A DNA stretch of 64,000 nt from Janthinobacterium sp. 1_2014MBL_MicDiv (lineage in GTDB: Bacteria > Pseudomonadota > Gammaproteobacteria > Burkholderiales > Burkholderiaceae_D): the NCBI RefSeq assembly GCF_001865675.1, contig NZ_CP011319.1, forward strand, positions 6,076,001 to 6,140,000, in the 5' to 3' direction. Positions 16,158 through 24,252 of the stretch are shown piece after piece; the first letter of the stretch is position 1; each line of letters starts with the position of its first letter. The notes under the pieces are model-generated. The model was given only the letters and a program-made list of their open reading frames with translations. It did not search any database and was not told the origin of the DNA. Made by a program: the position numbers and the translations under genes.

Positions 16158-16802
16158 TTAAACTCTTGCTATAAAGACCAGATGACGCTCTGCATTTAGC
16201 CCTGGCACCGCGATTGCGCGTAGCTCCGTAACTCGCCATTCCGCTGGCAGTCGCTCGCGCTCGTCTGGCGGCGCCACGCCCTTCAAGGCGATGAATTGAC
16301 CGCCCTCCTCCAGCACGTGGCCCGACCAGTTGACGAAGTCCGACAGGTCGGCGAAGGCGCGCGAGGTGATCACGTCGAATTTCCGCTTCACTTCCAGCTG
16401 TTCCACCCGCTTCGTGTACACGGTGACGTTGGCCAGGCCCAGTTCCGCCTTCACTTGCGTCAAGAATGCCGTCTTCTTGTGCACGGTGTCGATCATCGAC
16501 ACCTTCACATCGGGCCGCGCGATGGCCAATACCATGCCCGGCAAGCCGCCACCGGCACCCACGTCGAGCACGTTTTTCGCCTCCGCGAACGCCGGTACGG
16601 CGGCCAGCGAATCGAGCACGTGCAGGGTCAGCATCTGCATGGGATCGCGCACCGACGTCAGGTTGTACACGCTATTCCATTTGGCCAGCAAGGCCAGGTA
16701 ATCGAGCAGTTTTTCCGTCTGATCCGCGCTCAGCTCCAGCCCCAGCGCGGCGATGCCTTCATTCAAAATCTGGGCCAGTGCGGCCCGGTCAAACTGCTTC
16801 AT
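16158..16802 (-). CDS. rsmG: 16S rRNA (guanine-527-N7)-methyltransferase
   Basis: This 214-residue RsmG (GidB) is an AdoMet-dependent methyltransferase with motif I NVLDVGAGGGLPGMVLAI and the conserved TSRAFADLSDFVNW region. Its ATG overlaps the mnmG stop by four bases, the usual coupling of this pair. The mnmG-rsmG-parA-parB order is classically close to replication origins. Confidence 0.96.
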   Translation of the reverse strand: MKQFDRAALAQILNEGIAALGLELSADQTEKLLDYLALLAKWNSVYNLTSVRDPMQMLTLHVLDSLAAVPAFAEAKNVLDVGAGGGLPGMVLAIARPDVKVSMIDTVHKKTAFLTQVKAELGLANVTVYTKRVEQLEVKRKFDVITSRAFADLSDFVNWSGHVLEEGGQFIALKGVAPPDERERLPAEWRVTELRAIAVPGLNAERHLVFIARV

Positions 16803-18736
16803 TCAACAACCTCGTCCTTTAAAGTGGTGGTCTGCGCGGCACCGAAACCGCGCTTTTTCAAGTGCACCAGCAGCAGCGAAATCGCCGCCGGCGTCACGCC
16901 GGAAATACGCGATGCCTGGCCCAGGGTTTCCGGGCGCTGCTTGTCGAGTTTTTGCCGCACTTCGACCGACAGCGCACCGATATCGAGGTAATTGAAACCC
17001 TCGGGCAAGGCCAGGTTTTCATAATGTTCATGGCGCTCGATTTCCTTGCTCTGGCGCTCGATGTAGCCCGCATACTTGAGCTGGATTTCCACCTGTTCGC
17101 GCACGGCGGGATCCGCCACGCCGGGGCCGGCCAGGGCCTGGCCTTCGACGCCCGTCATGCTCATCAGGGTGTCGTAGGCCACGTTCGGGCGGCGCAGCAA
17201 GTCCGCCAGCGAATATTCGCGCTCGATGGCCTGGCCAACGATGCGCTCCGACTCGGCAGCTGCCAGGATGCGTGGATTGACCCATGTGGAACGCAGGCGC
17301 TCGAGTTCCAGCGCCACCGCTTCGCGCTTGGTCTCGAAGGCCTGCCACTGGGCGTCGCCGACGCAGCCCAGGGCGCGGCCGATTTCCGTCAGGCGCATGT
17401 CGGCATTGTCTTCGCGCAGGCTCAGGCGGTACTCGGCGCGGCTGGTGAACATGCGGTACGGTTCCTGCACGCCCTGCGTGATCAGATCGTCGACCAGCAC
17501 GCCCAGATAGGCCTCGGAGCGGCCCGGTACCCAGGCGTCCTTGTCCTGCGTCAGCAAGGCCGCATTCAGGCCCGCCAGCATGCCTTGCGCGGCTGCTTCC
17601 TCGTAGCCCGTGGTGCCATTGATCTGGCCGGCGAAGAACAGGCCGGCGACGGCCTTCGTTTCCAGCGAGGCTTTCAGGCCGCGCGGGTCGAAATAATCGT
17701 ATTCGATGGCATAGCCGGGACGCAGGATGTGCGCGTTTTCCATGCCCTTCATCGATTGCACGAGGGCGATCTGCACGTCGAACGGCAGGCTCGTCGAGAT
17801 GCCGTTCGGATAGAACTCGTGCGTCGTCAAGCCTTCCGGCTCGAGGAAGATCTGGTGCGATTCCTTGCCCGAGAAACGGTGGATCTTGTCTTCGATCGAC
17901 GGGCAATAGCGGGGACCGACGCCTTCGATGACGCCCGTGTACATGGGGCTGCGGTCGAGGCCGGCGCGGATGATGTCGTGCGTCTGCGCATTCGTGTGCG
18001 TGACCCAGCACGGCACCTGGCGCGGGTGCATGGCCGTGTTGCCCATCACCGAGAAGACGGGCACGGGATCGAGGTCGCCCGGCTGTTCCTGCATCACGGA
18101 AAAGTCGATCGTGCGACCGTCGATGCGCGGCGGCGTGCCCGTTTTCAGGCGGCCCTGCGGCAGTTTCAATTCCTTCAGACGGGCCGACAGCGAGATGGCG
18201 GGCGGGTCGCCGGCGCGGCCAGCCGAGTAGTTGTTCAGGCCCACGTGGATCTTGCCATCGAGGAAGGTGCCGGCCGTCAGCACGACGGCGCGCGCGAGGA
18301 ACTTCAGGCCGATCTGCGTCACGGCGCCAACGACCCGGTCGCCTTCGACGATCAAGTCATCGACGGCTTGCTGGAACAGCCACAGATTGGGCTGGTTTTC
18401 CAGGCGCGAGCGGATGGCGGCCTTGTAGAGAATGCGGTCGGCCTGGGCGCGCGTGGCGCGTACTGCCGGGCCTTTCGAGGAATTCAGGATGCGGAACTGG
18501 ATGCCGGACTCGTCGGTGGCGATGGCCATCGCGCCGCCCATGGCATCGACCTCCTTGACCAGGTGGCCCTTGCCGATGCCACCGATGGAGGGATTGCACG
18601 ACATCTGGCCCAGTGTCTCAATATTATGCGTGAGCAATAGCGTCTTCTGCCCCATGCGGGCGGAAGCGAGGGCCGCCTCGGTACCGGCGTGACCACCACC
18701 GACAACGATGACGTCGAATTCTGTAGGAAATAACAT
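16799..18736 (-). CDS. mnmG: tRNA uridine-5-carboxymethylaminomethyl modification enzyme MnmG
   Basis: This 645-residue flavoprotein (GidA) acts with MnmE to form cmnm5U at the wobble position of certain tRNAs. The FAD motif VIVVGGGHAGTEAALASARMG is at the N-terminus, the conserved PRYCPSIEDKIHRF block is central, and the C-terminal helical domain ends ISGVTPAAISLLLVHLKKRG. I chose ATG 18736 (MLFPTEFDVIVVGGG); the upstream extension is promoter-like sequence. The first parS lies 134 bp upstream. Confidence 0.97.
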   Translation of the reverse strand: MLFPTEFDVIVVGGGHAGTEAALASARMGQKTLLLTHNIETLGQMSCNPSIGGIGKGHLVKEVDAMGGAMAIATDESGIQFRILNSSKGPAVRATRAQADRILYKAAIRSRLENQPNLWLFQQAVDDLIVEGDRVVGAVTQIGLKFLARAVVLTAGTFLDGKIHVGLNNYSAGRAGDPPAISLSARLKELKLPQGRLKTGTPPRIDGRTIDFSVMQEQPGDLDPVPVFSVMGNTAMHPRQVPCWVTHTNAQTHDIIRAGLDRSPMYTGVIEGVGPRYCPSIEDKIHRFSGKESHQIFLEPEGLTTHEFYPNGISTSLPFDVQIALVQSMKGMENAHILRPGYAIEYDYFDPRGLKASLETKAVAGLFFAGQINGTTGYEEAAAQGMLAGLNAALLTQDKDAWVPGRSEAYLGVLVDDLITQGVQEPYRMFTSRAEYRLSLREDNADMRLTEIGRALGCVGDAQWQAFETKREAVALELERLRSTWVNPRILAAAESERIVGQAIEREYSLADLLRRPNVAYDTLMSMTGVEGQALAGPGVADPAVREQVEIQLKYAGYIERQSKEIERHEHYENLALPEGFNYLDIGALSVEVRQKLDKQRPETLGQASRISGVTPAAISLLLVHLKKRGFGAAQTTTLKDEVVE

Positions 18737-18782
18737 GATAAATAGGTAACAGTGCAAGTAAAAATGCGAGAAGAGAGCTCCG

Positions 18783-18788
18783 ATTATA
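18783..18788 (-). promoter_or_regulatory. probable -10 element for mnmG
   Basis: A perfect TATAAT is seen on the minus strand about 47 bases upstream of the mnmG ATG. The -35 region is poor at 17-bp spacing, so the assignment is tentative. Confidence 0.4.
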
Positions 18789-18869
18789 GAGTCTTTTTGC
18801 AAGCGCAACCTTCGACAGGCCAATTTTTGCTTAATTTTTACTCAGCAAGCCCTGTACAACAGGCTTTTT

Positions 18870-18885
18870 TGTTCCACGTGAAACA
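18870..18885. other. parS: parS site 1 (perfect)
   Basis: TGTTCCACGTGAAACA matches the canonical parS 16-mer at every position. It lies between mnmG and gdx, about 2.9 kb upstream of the parA start. Confidence 0.93.
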
Positions 18886-19009
18886 CACATGCTGGCCACG
18901 GCTGCCGTGTACCAGGCACGACAGGGATGGCGGCCGCGCCCGTTTTTCGCTACAATCGCACCATCGTTCGCCAACGTGGTCACGCCCGTGACCGCCAGAA
19001 CGATGCTCT

Positions 19010-19053
19010 GGAGGACGGCCTCCCCCATCATGGGAACACACCGGGACGGCCCG
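19010..19053 (+). promoter_or_regulatory. guanidine-II (mini-ykkC) riboswitch
   Basis: Two small hairpins carry the diagnostic ACGR loop: GGAGG-ACGG-CCTCC (19010-19023) and CGGG-ACGG-CCCG (19042-19053), separated by 18 bases. The second ends nine bases before the AAGGAG ribosome site of gdx. Guanidine-II RNAs bind guanidinium at these loops and raise translation of exporter genes. A TACAAT at 18951 could be the -10 of the transcript. Confidence 0.92.
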
Positions 19054-19072
19054 CTCTGCACAAGGAGCCACC

Positions 19073-19393
19073 GTGGTCTGGATACTCTTATTCATCGCCG
19101 GTATTTTTGAAGTCGTCTGGGCATATTCGATGAAGCTCTCCGACGGCTTCAGCAAACCCATCCCCTCCCTGATCACCCTCGTCATGATGATCGCCAGCTT
19201 CGGCTTGCTGTCATTCGCCATGCGCAGCATTCCGCTGGGCACGGCGTACACGATCTGGACCGGCATAGGCGCCATCGGCGCCTTCATCGTCGGCATCGTG
19301 GCGCTCGGTGAACAGCTGAGCTTTATGCGCGTCTGCGCCGCCATCCTCATCGTCTGCGGCATCGTGCTGATGAAGATGTCTTCGGCACATTAA
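19073..19393 (+). CDS. gdx: SMR-family guanidinium exporter (SugE/Gdx)
   Basis: This 106-residue, four-helix small multidrug resistance protein begins at GTG 19073, with AAGGAG six bases upstream. The conserved membrane Glu (AGIFEVVWAYSMK) and the GTAYTIWTGIGAIGA helix fit the SugE/Gdx branch, which exchanges guanidinium for protons. The guanidine-II riboswitch immediately upstream independently supports the substrate. It is not in an obvious operon; nuoA follows after 86 bp. Confidence 0.93.
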   Translation: MVWILLFIAGIFEVVWAYSMKLSDGFSKPIPSLITLVMMIASFGLLSFAMRSIPLGTAYTIWTGIGAIGAFIVGIVALGEQLSFMRVCAAILIVCGIVLMKMSSAH

Positions 19394-19479
19394 GTCACCT
19401 GACCGGCGTACCGCCAGGCGCAAGCGCGTCTGCGCGGCACCGCCACGCCCACCGTTTCATTCTCGTCATAGGAAATCTC

Positions 19480-19839
19480 ATGCTGCTCGAAAACTACTTT
19501 CCCGTCCTGCTGTTCATCCTCATCGGCATCCTGGTCGGCATCGTGCCCATGCTGCTGGGGCGCGTGCTGGGACCGCACAAGCCCGACGCGCAGAAGCTGT
19601 CGCAATATGAATGCGGCTTCGAAGCGTTCGGCGATGCACGCATGAAGTTCGACATCCGTTTCTACCTGGTCGCCATCCTGTTCATCCTGTTCGATATCGA
19701 AGTGATCTTCCTCATGCCGTGGGCGGCGAATGTGAAGGAACTGGGGCTGCTCGGCTTCTGGGCCATCATGGCCTTCCTCACCGTGCTGACCATCGGCCTC
19801 GCATATGAGTGGAAAAAAGGAGCGCTCGAATGGGAATGA
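19480..19839 (+). CDS. nuoA: orphan NADH-quinone oxidoreductase subunit A
   Basis: This 119-residue protein has three membrane helices and the NuoA signature YECGFEAFGDARMKFDIRFYLVAILFILFD, including the conserved loop Cys. NuoA is part of the membrane arm of complex I at the quinone-site junction and is normally the first gene of nuoA-N. Here no nuoB or other nuo gene follows, so it is a solitary copy. The coding sequence is intact and has a recognisable ribosome site (AGGAAA). Whether it replaces or backs up an operon copy elsewhere is unknown. Confidence 0.92.
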   Translation: MLLENYFPVLLFILIGILVGIVPMLLGRVLGPHKPDAQKLSQYECGFEAFGDARMKFDIRFYLVAILFILFDIEVIFLMPWAANVKELGLLGFWAIMAFLTVLTIGLAYEWKKGALEWE

Positions 19840-20012
19840 GCAATCTGCTGTTCCTGAATATGTTGATGGGGATCGGCCTGGCCTATGCCGCCATGCGCGA
19901 GTACCGCAAGAATGCCCGCACCTTCCGCGTGCTGGCCGCGGTATCCGGCCTGTCGCTCCTCGTCTGCCTGGGACAGGCCGGCCTGCTGCCAGGTATAAAC
20001 GGTTCCACGTGA
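19830..20012 (+). CDS. 60-residue membrane protein overlapping nuoA
   Basis: The start at ATG 19830 (MGMSNLLFLNMLMGIGL) overlaps the nuoA stop by ten bases and has AAGGAG seven bases upstream. There are two hydrophobic segments (about 4-20 and 34-52) separated by the basic loop REYRKNARTF. I recognise no family. Its last codons overlap parS site 2, which constrains the C-terminal sequence. Tight coupling suggests that it works with the orphan NuoA. Confidence 0.65.
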   Translation: MGMSNLLFLNMLMGIGLAYAAMREYRKNARTFRVLAAVSGLSLLVCLGQAGLLPGINGST

Positions 20013-20016
20013 AACA
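20001..20016. other. parS: parS site 2
   Basis: GGTTCCACGTGAAACA has the perfect 14-base core GTTCCACGTGAAAC with only the first outer base differing from consensus. It overlaps the 3' end of the small gene after nuoA. Confidence 0.88.
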
Positions 20017-20073
20017 GACATGGCGCTGGAAAGCGGAGTAAGCTGGCGACTGTCCTTACTGCCAGGAGCAGGC

Positions 20074-21231
20074 ATGTCCGCCTTCCAGTTCCGCACCGTG
20101 CCCCATCTGATCATCGAGGCGGGTGCCGCCGCCCAGTTGGGCGCGCATGTCGCCCGCCACTTCCCCCTCGTTCGCCGCGCCCTGCTCGTCACCGATGCGG
20201 GATTCTTGCGCACGGGCCAGGCCGCCCTTCCCCTGCACAGCTTGCAAGCGGCCGGCATCGAGACGCATGTGTTTTCCGAGGTGCAAGCCGATCCGCCCGA
20301 AGCCGTCGTATTGGCCGGCGTGGCGATGGCGCAGATGTTTCACGTGGAACTGATTATCGGCCTCGGCGGCGGCAGCTCGCTCGACGTGGCCAAGCTGGTG
20401 GCCGTGCTGGCGCCTGGCCACCAGGACCTGGCGCAGCTGTATGGCATCGGCAATGTACAGGGCCAGCGCCTGCCCCTCGTGCAGTTGCCGACCACGGCAG
20501 GCACCGGCTCCGAAGTCACCAACATCGCCATCGTCACCACGGGCGCCACCACCAAGATGGGCGTCGTCGCGCCGCAACTGTATGCGGACCTGGCCATCCT
20601 CGACGCCAGCCTGACCCTGGGCTTGCCTGCGCCCGTGACGGCCGCCACGGGCATCGATGCCATGGTGCATGCGATCGAAGCCTATACCAGCCGCCTGCTC
20701 AAGAACCCGCTGTCCGACATGCTCGCCACGCAGGCGTTGTCGCTGCTGTCGGCCAACCTCGTCGCCGCCTGTCAGGACGGGGCCAGCTTGCCGGCGCGGC
20801 AAGCCATGCTGCTGGGCGCCATGCTGGCCGGCCAGGCGTTTTCCAACGCGCCCGTCGCGGCCGTGCACGCCCTTGCCTATCCGATCGGCGGCCTGTTCCA
20901 CGTGCCACATGGCTTGTCGAATGCACTGGTGCTGCCGCACGTGCTGCGCTTTAACCTGTCGCACGCGGCGCCCCTGTATGCGCAGCTGGCCACCGTGCTC
21001 CGGCCCGGCATCACGGGCAGCGACGAGGCGCGGGCCAACACGCTGATCGACATCCTGCACGATATCGCACTGGCCACCGGCATCGCACGCACGCTGCGCG
21101 AGGTGGGCATCGACGCCAGCGACCTGGACCGGCTGGCCGACGCCGCCATGCTGCAGACACGGCTGCTCGGCAACAATCCCCGCGCCGTCACGCGCGACGA
21201 CGCGCGCGCCATCTACGCGGCCGCACTGTGA
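20074..21231 (+). CDS. iron-containing (group III) alcohol dehydrogenase
   Basis: This 385-residue protein starts at ATG 20074 (MSAFQFRTVPHLIIEAG), with AGGAG upstream. The NAD(P) motif GGGSSLDVAKL (about 95-105), the TTAGTGSEVTN block and the metal-binding region with MVHAIEAYTS, HALAYPIGG and HGLSNALVLPHVLRFN are those of Fe-dependent alcohol dehydrogenases. The physiological alcohol is not deducible. Two parS-like sites lie inside the coding sequence (20336 and a weaker one at 20894). Confidence 0.92.
   Translation: MSAFQFRTVPHLIIEAGAAAQLGAHVARHFPLVRRALLVTDAGFLRTGQAALPLHSLQAAGIETHVFSEVQADPPEAVVLAGVAMAQMFHVELIIGLGGGSSLDVAKLVAVLAPGHQDLAQLYGIGNVQGQRLPLVQLPTTAGTGSEVTNIAIVTTGATTKMGVVAPQLYADLAILDASLTLGLPAPVTAATGIDAMVHAIEAYTSRLLKNPLSDMLATQALSLLSANLVAACQDGASLPARQAMLLGAMLAGQAFSNAPVAAVHALAYPIGGLFHVPHGLSNALVLPHVLRFNLSHAAPLYAQLATVLRPGITGSDEARANTLIDILHDIALATGIARTLREVGIDASDLDRLADAAMLQTRLLGNNPRAVTRDDARAIYAAAL
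20336..20351. other. parS: parS site 3
   Basis: TGTTTCACGTGGAACT has the perfect core GTTTCACGTGGAAC with one outer mismatch. It lies inside the alcohol dehydrogenase gene. Confidence 0.88.
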
Positions 21232-21276
21232 AGCAGCAGACGGGATTAGCATGGCCCGCCCTGCTACACTGCCGCC

Positions 21277-22068
21277 ATGACGCCTCCCGATATCCGCATT
21301 CACGCCAACACGACCAATTTTCCGCACGGCACCTGTGCGGGCTGCCACGACAGCGCGCCGCTGGGTTTTGCGTTCGAGTATGCCTATCAACCCATCATCG
21401 ACCTGGACACGCGCAGCATCTATGCGCACGAGGCGCTGGTGCGCGGCCCGCATGGCGAAAGCGCCGCCAGCGTGCTGGCGCACGTCAACGACGAAAACCG
21501 CTACCGCTTCGACCAGGCCTGCCGCGTCAAGGCCGTCGCTGGCGCAGCCAGGCTGGGCATGCCAGGCTTTCTATCGATCAATTTCCTGCCCAACGCCGTG
21601 TACCGTCCCGACGTCTGCATCCGCAGCACCCTGGAAGCGGCCACCTTGTACAACTTCCCGACCGACAAGATCATCTTCGAAGTAACGGAAGGCGAACGGG
21701 TACAGGACCGCCCCCACCTGGTCGAGATTTTCCGCGCCTACCGGCGCTTCGGCTTCCAGACGGCCATCGATGATTTTGGCGCCGGCTATGCGGGCTTGAA
21801 CCTGCTGGCCGAATACCAGCCCGACATCGTCAAGATCGACATGGACCTGGTGCGCAACATCGACACCTCGCCGCCGCGCCAGGCCATCGTGCACGCCGTT
21901 GCCGGCCTGTGCCGCGAGCTGGGCATCCGCGTGCTGGCCGAAGGCATCGAGACGCGCGCCGAGCGCGACTTCCTCGCCAGCTGCGGCATTTCTTTGATGC
22001 AAGGCTACTGGTTTTCCCAGCCTGTGTTCCAGGGCCTGGGACAGATCCCCGAGGCGGCCTGGGCATAA
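21277..22068 (+). CDS. EAL-domain cyclic-di-GMP phosphodiesterase
   Basis: This 263-residue, single-domain EAL protein has no signal peptide or membrane segment. Catalytic motifs are present in order: EALVRG, the Asn in SINFLPN, the Glu in FEVTEGE, DDFGAGYAGLN, VKIDMDLV, EGIET and MQGYWFSQP. It is therefore likely active in linearising c-di-GMP. A short N-terminal CAGC/His segment is not part of the EAL fold. It is apparently a single-gene unit 45 bp after the dehydrogenase. Confidence 0.92.
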   Translation: MTPPDIRIHANTTNFPHGTCAGCHDSAPLGFAFEYAYQPIIDLDTRSIYAHEALVRGPHGESAASVLAHVNDENRYRFDQACRVKAVAGAARLGMPGFLSINFLPNAVYRPDVCIRSTLEAATLYNFPTDKIIFEVTEGERVQDRPHLVEIFRAYRRFGFQTAIDDFGAGYAGLNLLAEYQPDIVKIDMDLVRNIDTSPPRQAIVHAVAGLCRELGIRVLAEGIETRAERDFLASCGISLMQGYWFSQPVFQGLGQIPEAAWA

Positions 22069-22093
22069 AAAACGGCCACGTGAAATGTGGCCG
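22067..22093 (-). terminator. terminator for the 3HB-oligomer hydrolase gene
   Basis: The stem CGGCCAC/GTGGCCG is followed on the minus strand by six T (22072-22067). It lies just after the hydrolase stop and overlaps the EAL gene stop. Confidence 0.75.
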
Positions 22094-22115
22094 CTTGTTC
22101 CACAGGCAAGGTGCC

Positions 22116-24176
22116 CTAGTTGGGAATATCCACCACCGTACCAGTCACATTGATGGCATTGCCAGGCGCCGCAGCGGCCGCGATCGGCGGCACGTTGACG
22201 TTCGTGATCAGCGTCGACGCATCGGCGCGCGTCACCGTGCGCACCACCTGCGATGGCGGCAAGGCTTGCTGCGATGCCAGATGCGCATACATGGCGTCGA
22301 GCGCCCGGTTCAGATACACGTGCAGCGGCACGATCAGGGTCGGCAAGGCATTGCTGAAGGAATCGAAATGATTCGCGTGCGTCACCTCGATATAGCGCAG
22401 CTTGCTGGCTGCGCCATCTGCAGCCGCATTCAAGCCCACATACGCGCGCGCGGCATGATTGACGGGGATCAGGGTGTCGCTGCGGCCATGCACGATGATG
22501 GCCGGCTTGCCCTGCAACTTGCCGCTCGCCCGTACCTCGGCCATGCCGGCGCGCACGCGCGCGCTCTGTCCTGCCAGCGTGCCCTGCAGGGTGGCGCCGG
22601 TAACGGCATCACTGCCCGTCGCCAGGCTGCGCAAGCACAGGAAGCCATCGAGCGACTGGTCCGCCAGAGTGGTCGACGGCGAAACGCCCGCCGTATAGAC
22701 CCTGGCGCCGCCGACGCTGTTTTCATAGACGACATTGCCGAGGATGCCGTTCTGCGCGGCAAAACTGGCCGCCTTTTGCGCCGACGTGAACGCGACCGGA
22801 TTACCGTTGAGGTCAGTCTGCGCAAACGTCAAGCCGCACACCTTGTCTGTCACGGAGAATTTGCCGTAGGCATACGCATACGTGACGGCCACCAGAATGT
22901 TGGTGCCCGCATGCGCCGCCTGCAAGGGATCGGAATCCACCAGCCAGCCATACGCCTGCAGGCGCTGCTTCGCATCCTGCTGCTGCGCCGCCAGGTCGGC
23001 ACCGTTCAATAAACCCTTGCTGACGAGCGCCGTGCAGCGTCCCGCGTTGCCGGCCACGGCAGCGATGCATGGCTGATACAGCGCCGCATAGGTGGCGTAG
23101 TCGAACAGCGAACGTCCCGGCGTGTTTACCAGCACCCCGCCCTGGCGCACGCTGTAGCCGGTTGACGACGCCGGCTGGACTTGCGGCTCGCTGGCGGCGA
23201 CGCCACTGATGAGTCCTTTGCTATCCTGCTCCGCCGCCAGCAGGGCCGAGCCGGCGCCGTTGGAAATGCTCGAGGCGATGGTGATGGTATTCCTCGGCGT
23301 CAGGCGCACGATGCGCGAGCTGCCGTCGCGCGCCAGCACACCGTAGCGCTCGTTCAACACGTAATAGGCCATCTCGATGGCCTGCAGGGTGACCTTGCCC
23401 CAGTCCTTCTCCGGATTCTGCTGCGAGTGCGCATGCTTGAAGGCGACGCGGTTCGGGTTGGCGCCAGCCCAGGCCAGCCGGTCGGCATCGCTCAGCTCCG
23501 GCGCGAAGATGGCGTTCTTGCCGGCGGCGGCTCTGCCAGCGCGCACGCCGTTCTGCAAGTTGACGCTGTCGTCCTCGAACACATACAGGCCCGTGCCCGA
23601 GCCCTTGTCCGCATACGCGACGGCGCAGCCTTTTTTCAGGCCCCACTCGCCCGAGCTGCCGATGGCGCCGTAGATGCCGCGCGAACCGCTCGACGTGCCC
23701 GTGACGATGCAGGCGTGGTTGGGATCGAAGCTGGCCGGCACCTGCACCATCAGCGTCACGTTCTTCTTGCCCGTGCCGTCGTCGGCGTAGGCGAGGTACT
23801 CGCTGCCGGCGACCAGGCCCTCGCCCGTGCCGACATTGCCGCCCGCGTCCACGTTCGGGCCATACAGGGTGCCGTAGCCGCTGTTGGCGCTGATATCGAG
23901 CACGGCGCGGTAGTTGGCGTGTATCGCATTGCGGCGCAGCTCGAGCGGCGTCGGCTGCTCCCCGTTCGCATACGCGGGCGTGGCCGCCGCCAGCCCCGTC
24001 TTGCCCAGGCCGGCCGTGAGCAGATCATTGCTCTTGCCGTCGTAGTCGGCGCGCGTGATGGTGCCCAGGTAGCCGGGCATCTGGTTCAGCTCTTCCGGTG
24101 CATGGTTGCTGCCGCAGGCTGCCAACGCCAGCAGGGTGCACAGGCCGCTCCCCGCGCGCGTGATCGTCATTTGCAT
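22116..24176 (-). CDS. D-(-)-3-hydroxybutyrate oligomer hydrolase, lipoprotein
   Basis: This 686-residue member of the 3HBOH family hydrolyses soluble 3-hydroxybutyrate oligomers during PHB breakdown. A lipoprotein signal peptide is clear (SGLCTLLALAACGSN). The likely nucleophile lies in ASSISNGAGSALLAAE, with oxyanion-type glycines around TGTSSGSRGIYGAIG. Later Asp and His residues (GRSDTLIPVN, HANHFDSF) fit an alpha/beta-hydrolase triad. The predicted location is the periplasm or outer membrane, not the cytoplasm. It follows livM on the same strand but is separated by a terminator. Confidence 0.87.
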   Translation of the reverse strand: MQMTITRAGSGLCTLLALAACGSNHAPEELNQMPGYLGTITRADYDGKSNDLLTAGLGKTGLAAATPAYANGEQPTPLELRRNAIHANYRAVLDISANSGYGTLYGPNVDAGGNVGTGEGLVAGSEYLAYADDGTGKKNVTLMVQVPASFDPNHACIVTGTSSGSRGIYGAIGSSGEWGLKKGCAVAYADKGSGTGLYVFEDDSVNLQNGVRAGRAAAGKNAIFAPELSDADRLAWAGANPNRVAFKHAHSQQNPEKDWGKVTLQAIEMAYYVLNERYGVLARDGSSRIVRLTPRNTITIASSISNGAGSALLAAEQDSKGLISGVAASEPQVQPASSTGYSVRQGGVLVNTPGRSLFDYATYAALYQPCIAAVAGNAGRCTALVSKGLLNGADLAAQQQDAKQRLQAYGWLVDSDPLQAAHAGTNILVAVTYAYAYGKFSVTDKVCGLTFAQTDLNGNPVAFTSAQKAASFAAQNGILGNVVYENSVGGARVYTAGVSPSTTLADQSLDGFLCLRSLATGSDAVTGATLQGTLAGQSARVRAGMAEVRASGKLQGKPAIIVHGRSDTLIPVNHAARAYVGLNAAADGAASKLRYIEVTHANHFDSFSNALPTLIVPLHVYLNRALDAMYAHLASQQALPPSQVVRTVTRADASTLITNVNVPPIAAAAAPGNAINVTGTVVDIPN

Positions 24177-24215
24177 GGTGGTTCTCTCCGTTGAGGTAAC
24201 AGTGGACGCACAATG

Positions 24216-24241
24216 AAAAACGCCGGACGAGCAGTCCGGCG
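24216..24241 (-). terminator. terminator after livM
   Basis: The stem CGCCGGAC/GTCCGGCG has a five-base loop and is followed on the minus strand by five T. It lies 12 bp after the livM stop and separates the transporter from the hydrolase gene. Confidence 0.85.
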
Positions 24242-24252
24242 TTGTTTGAAAA

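Noticed and set aside
15967..16239. Open frame encoding Asn/Ile/His repeats across the parA-rsmG gap
   Set aside because: The three-residue repeat is a translation of the 9-bp DNA array and the frame overlaps both parA and rsmG ends.
16862..18640. 592-codon plus-strand open frame
   Set aside because: Antisense shadow of mnmG; the composition is His/Gln/Arg-rich without family motifs.
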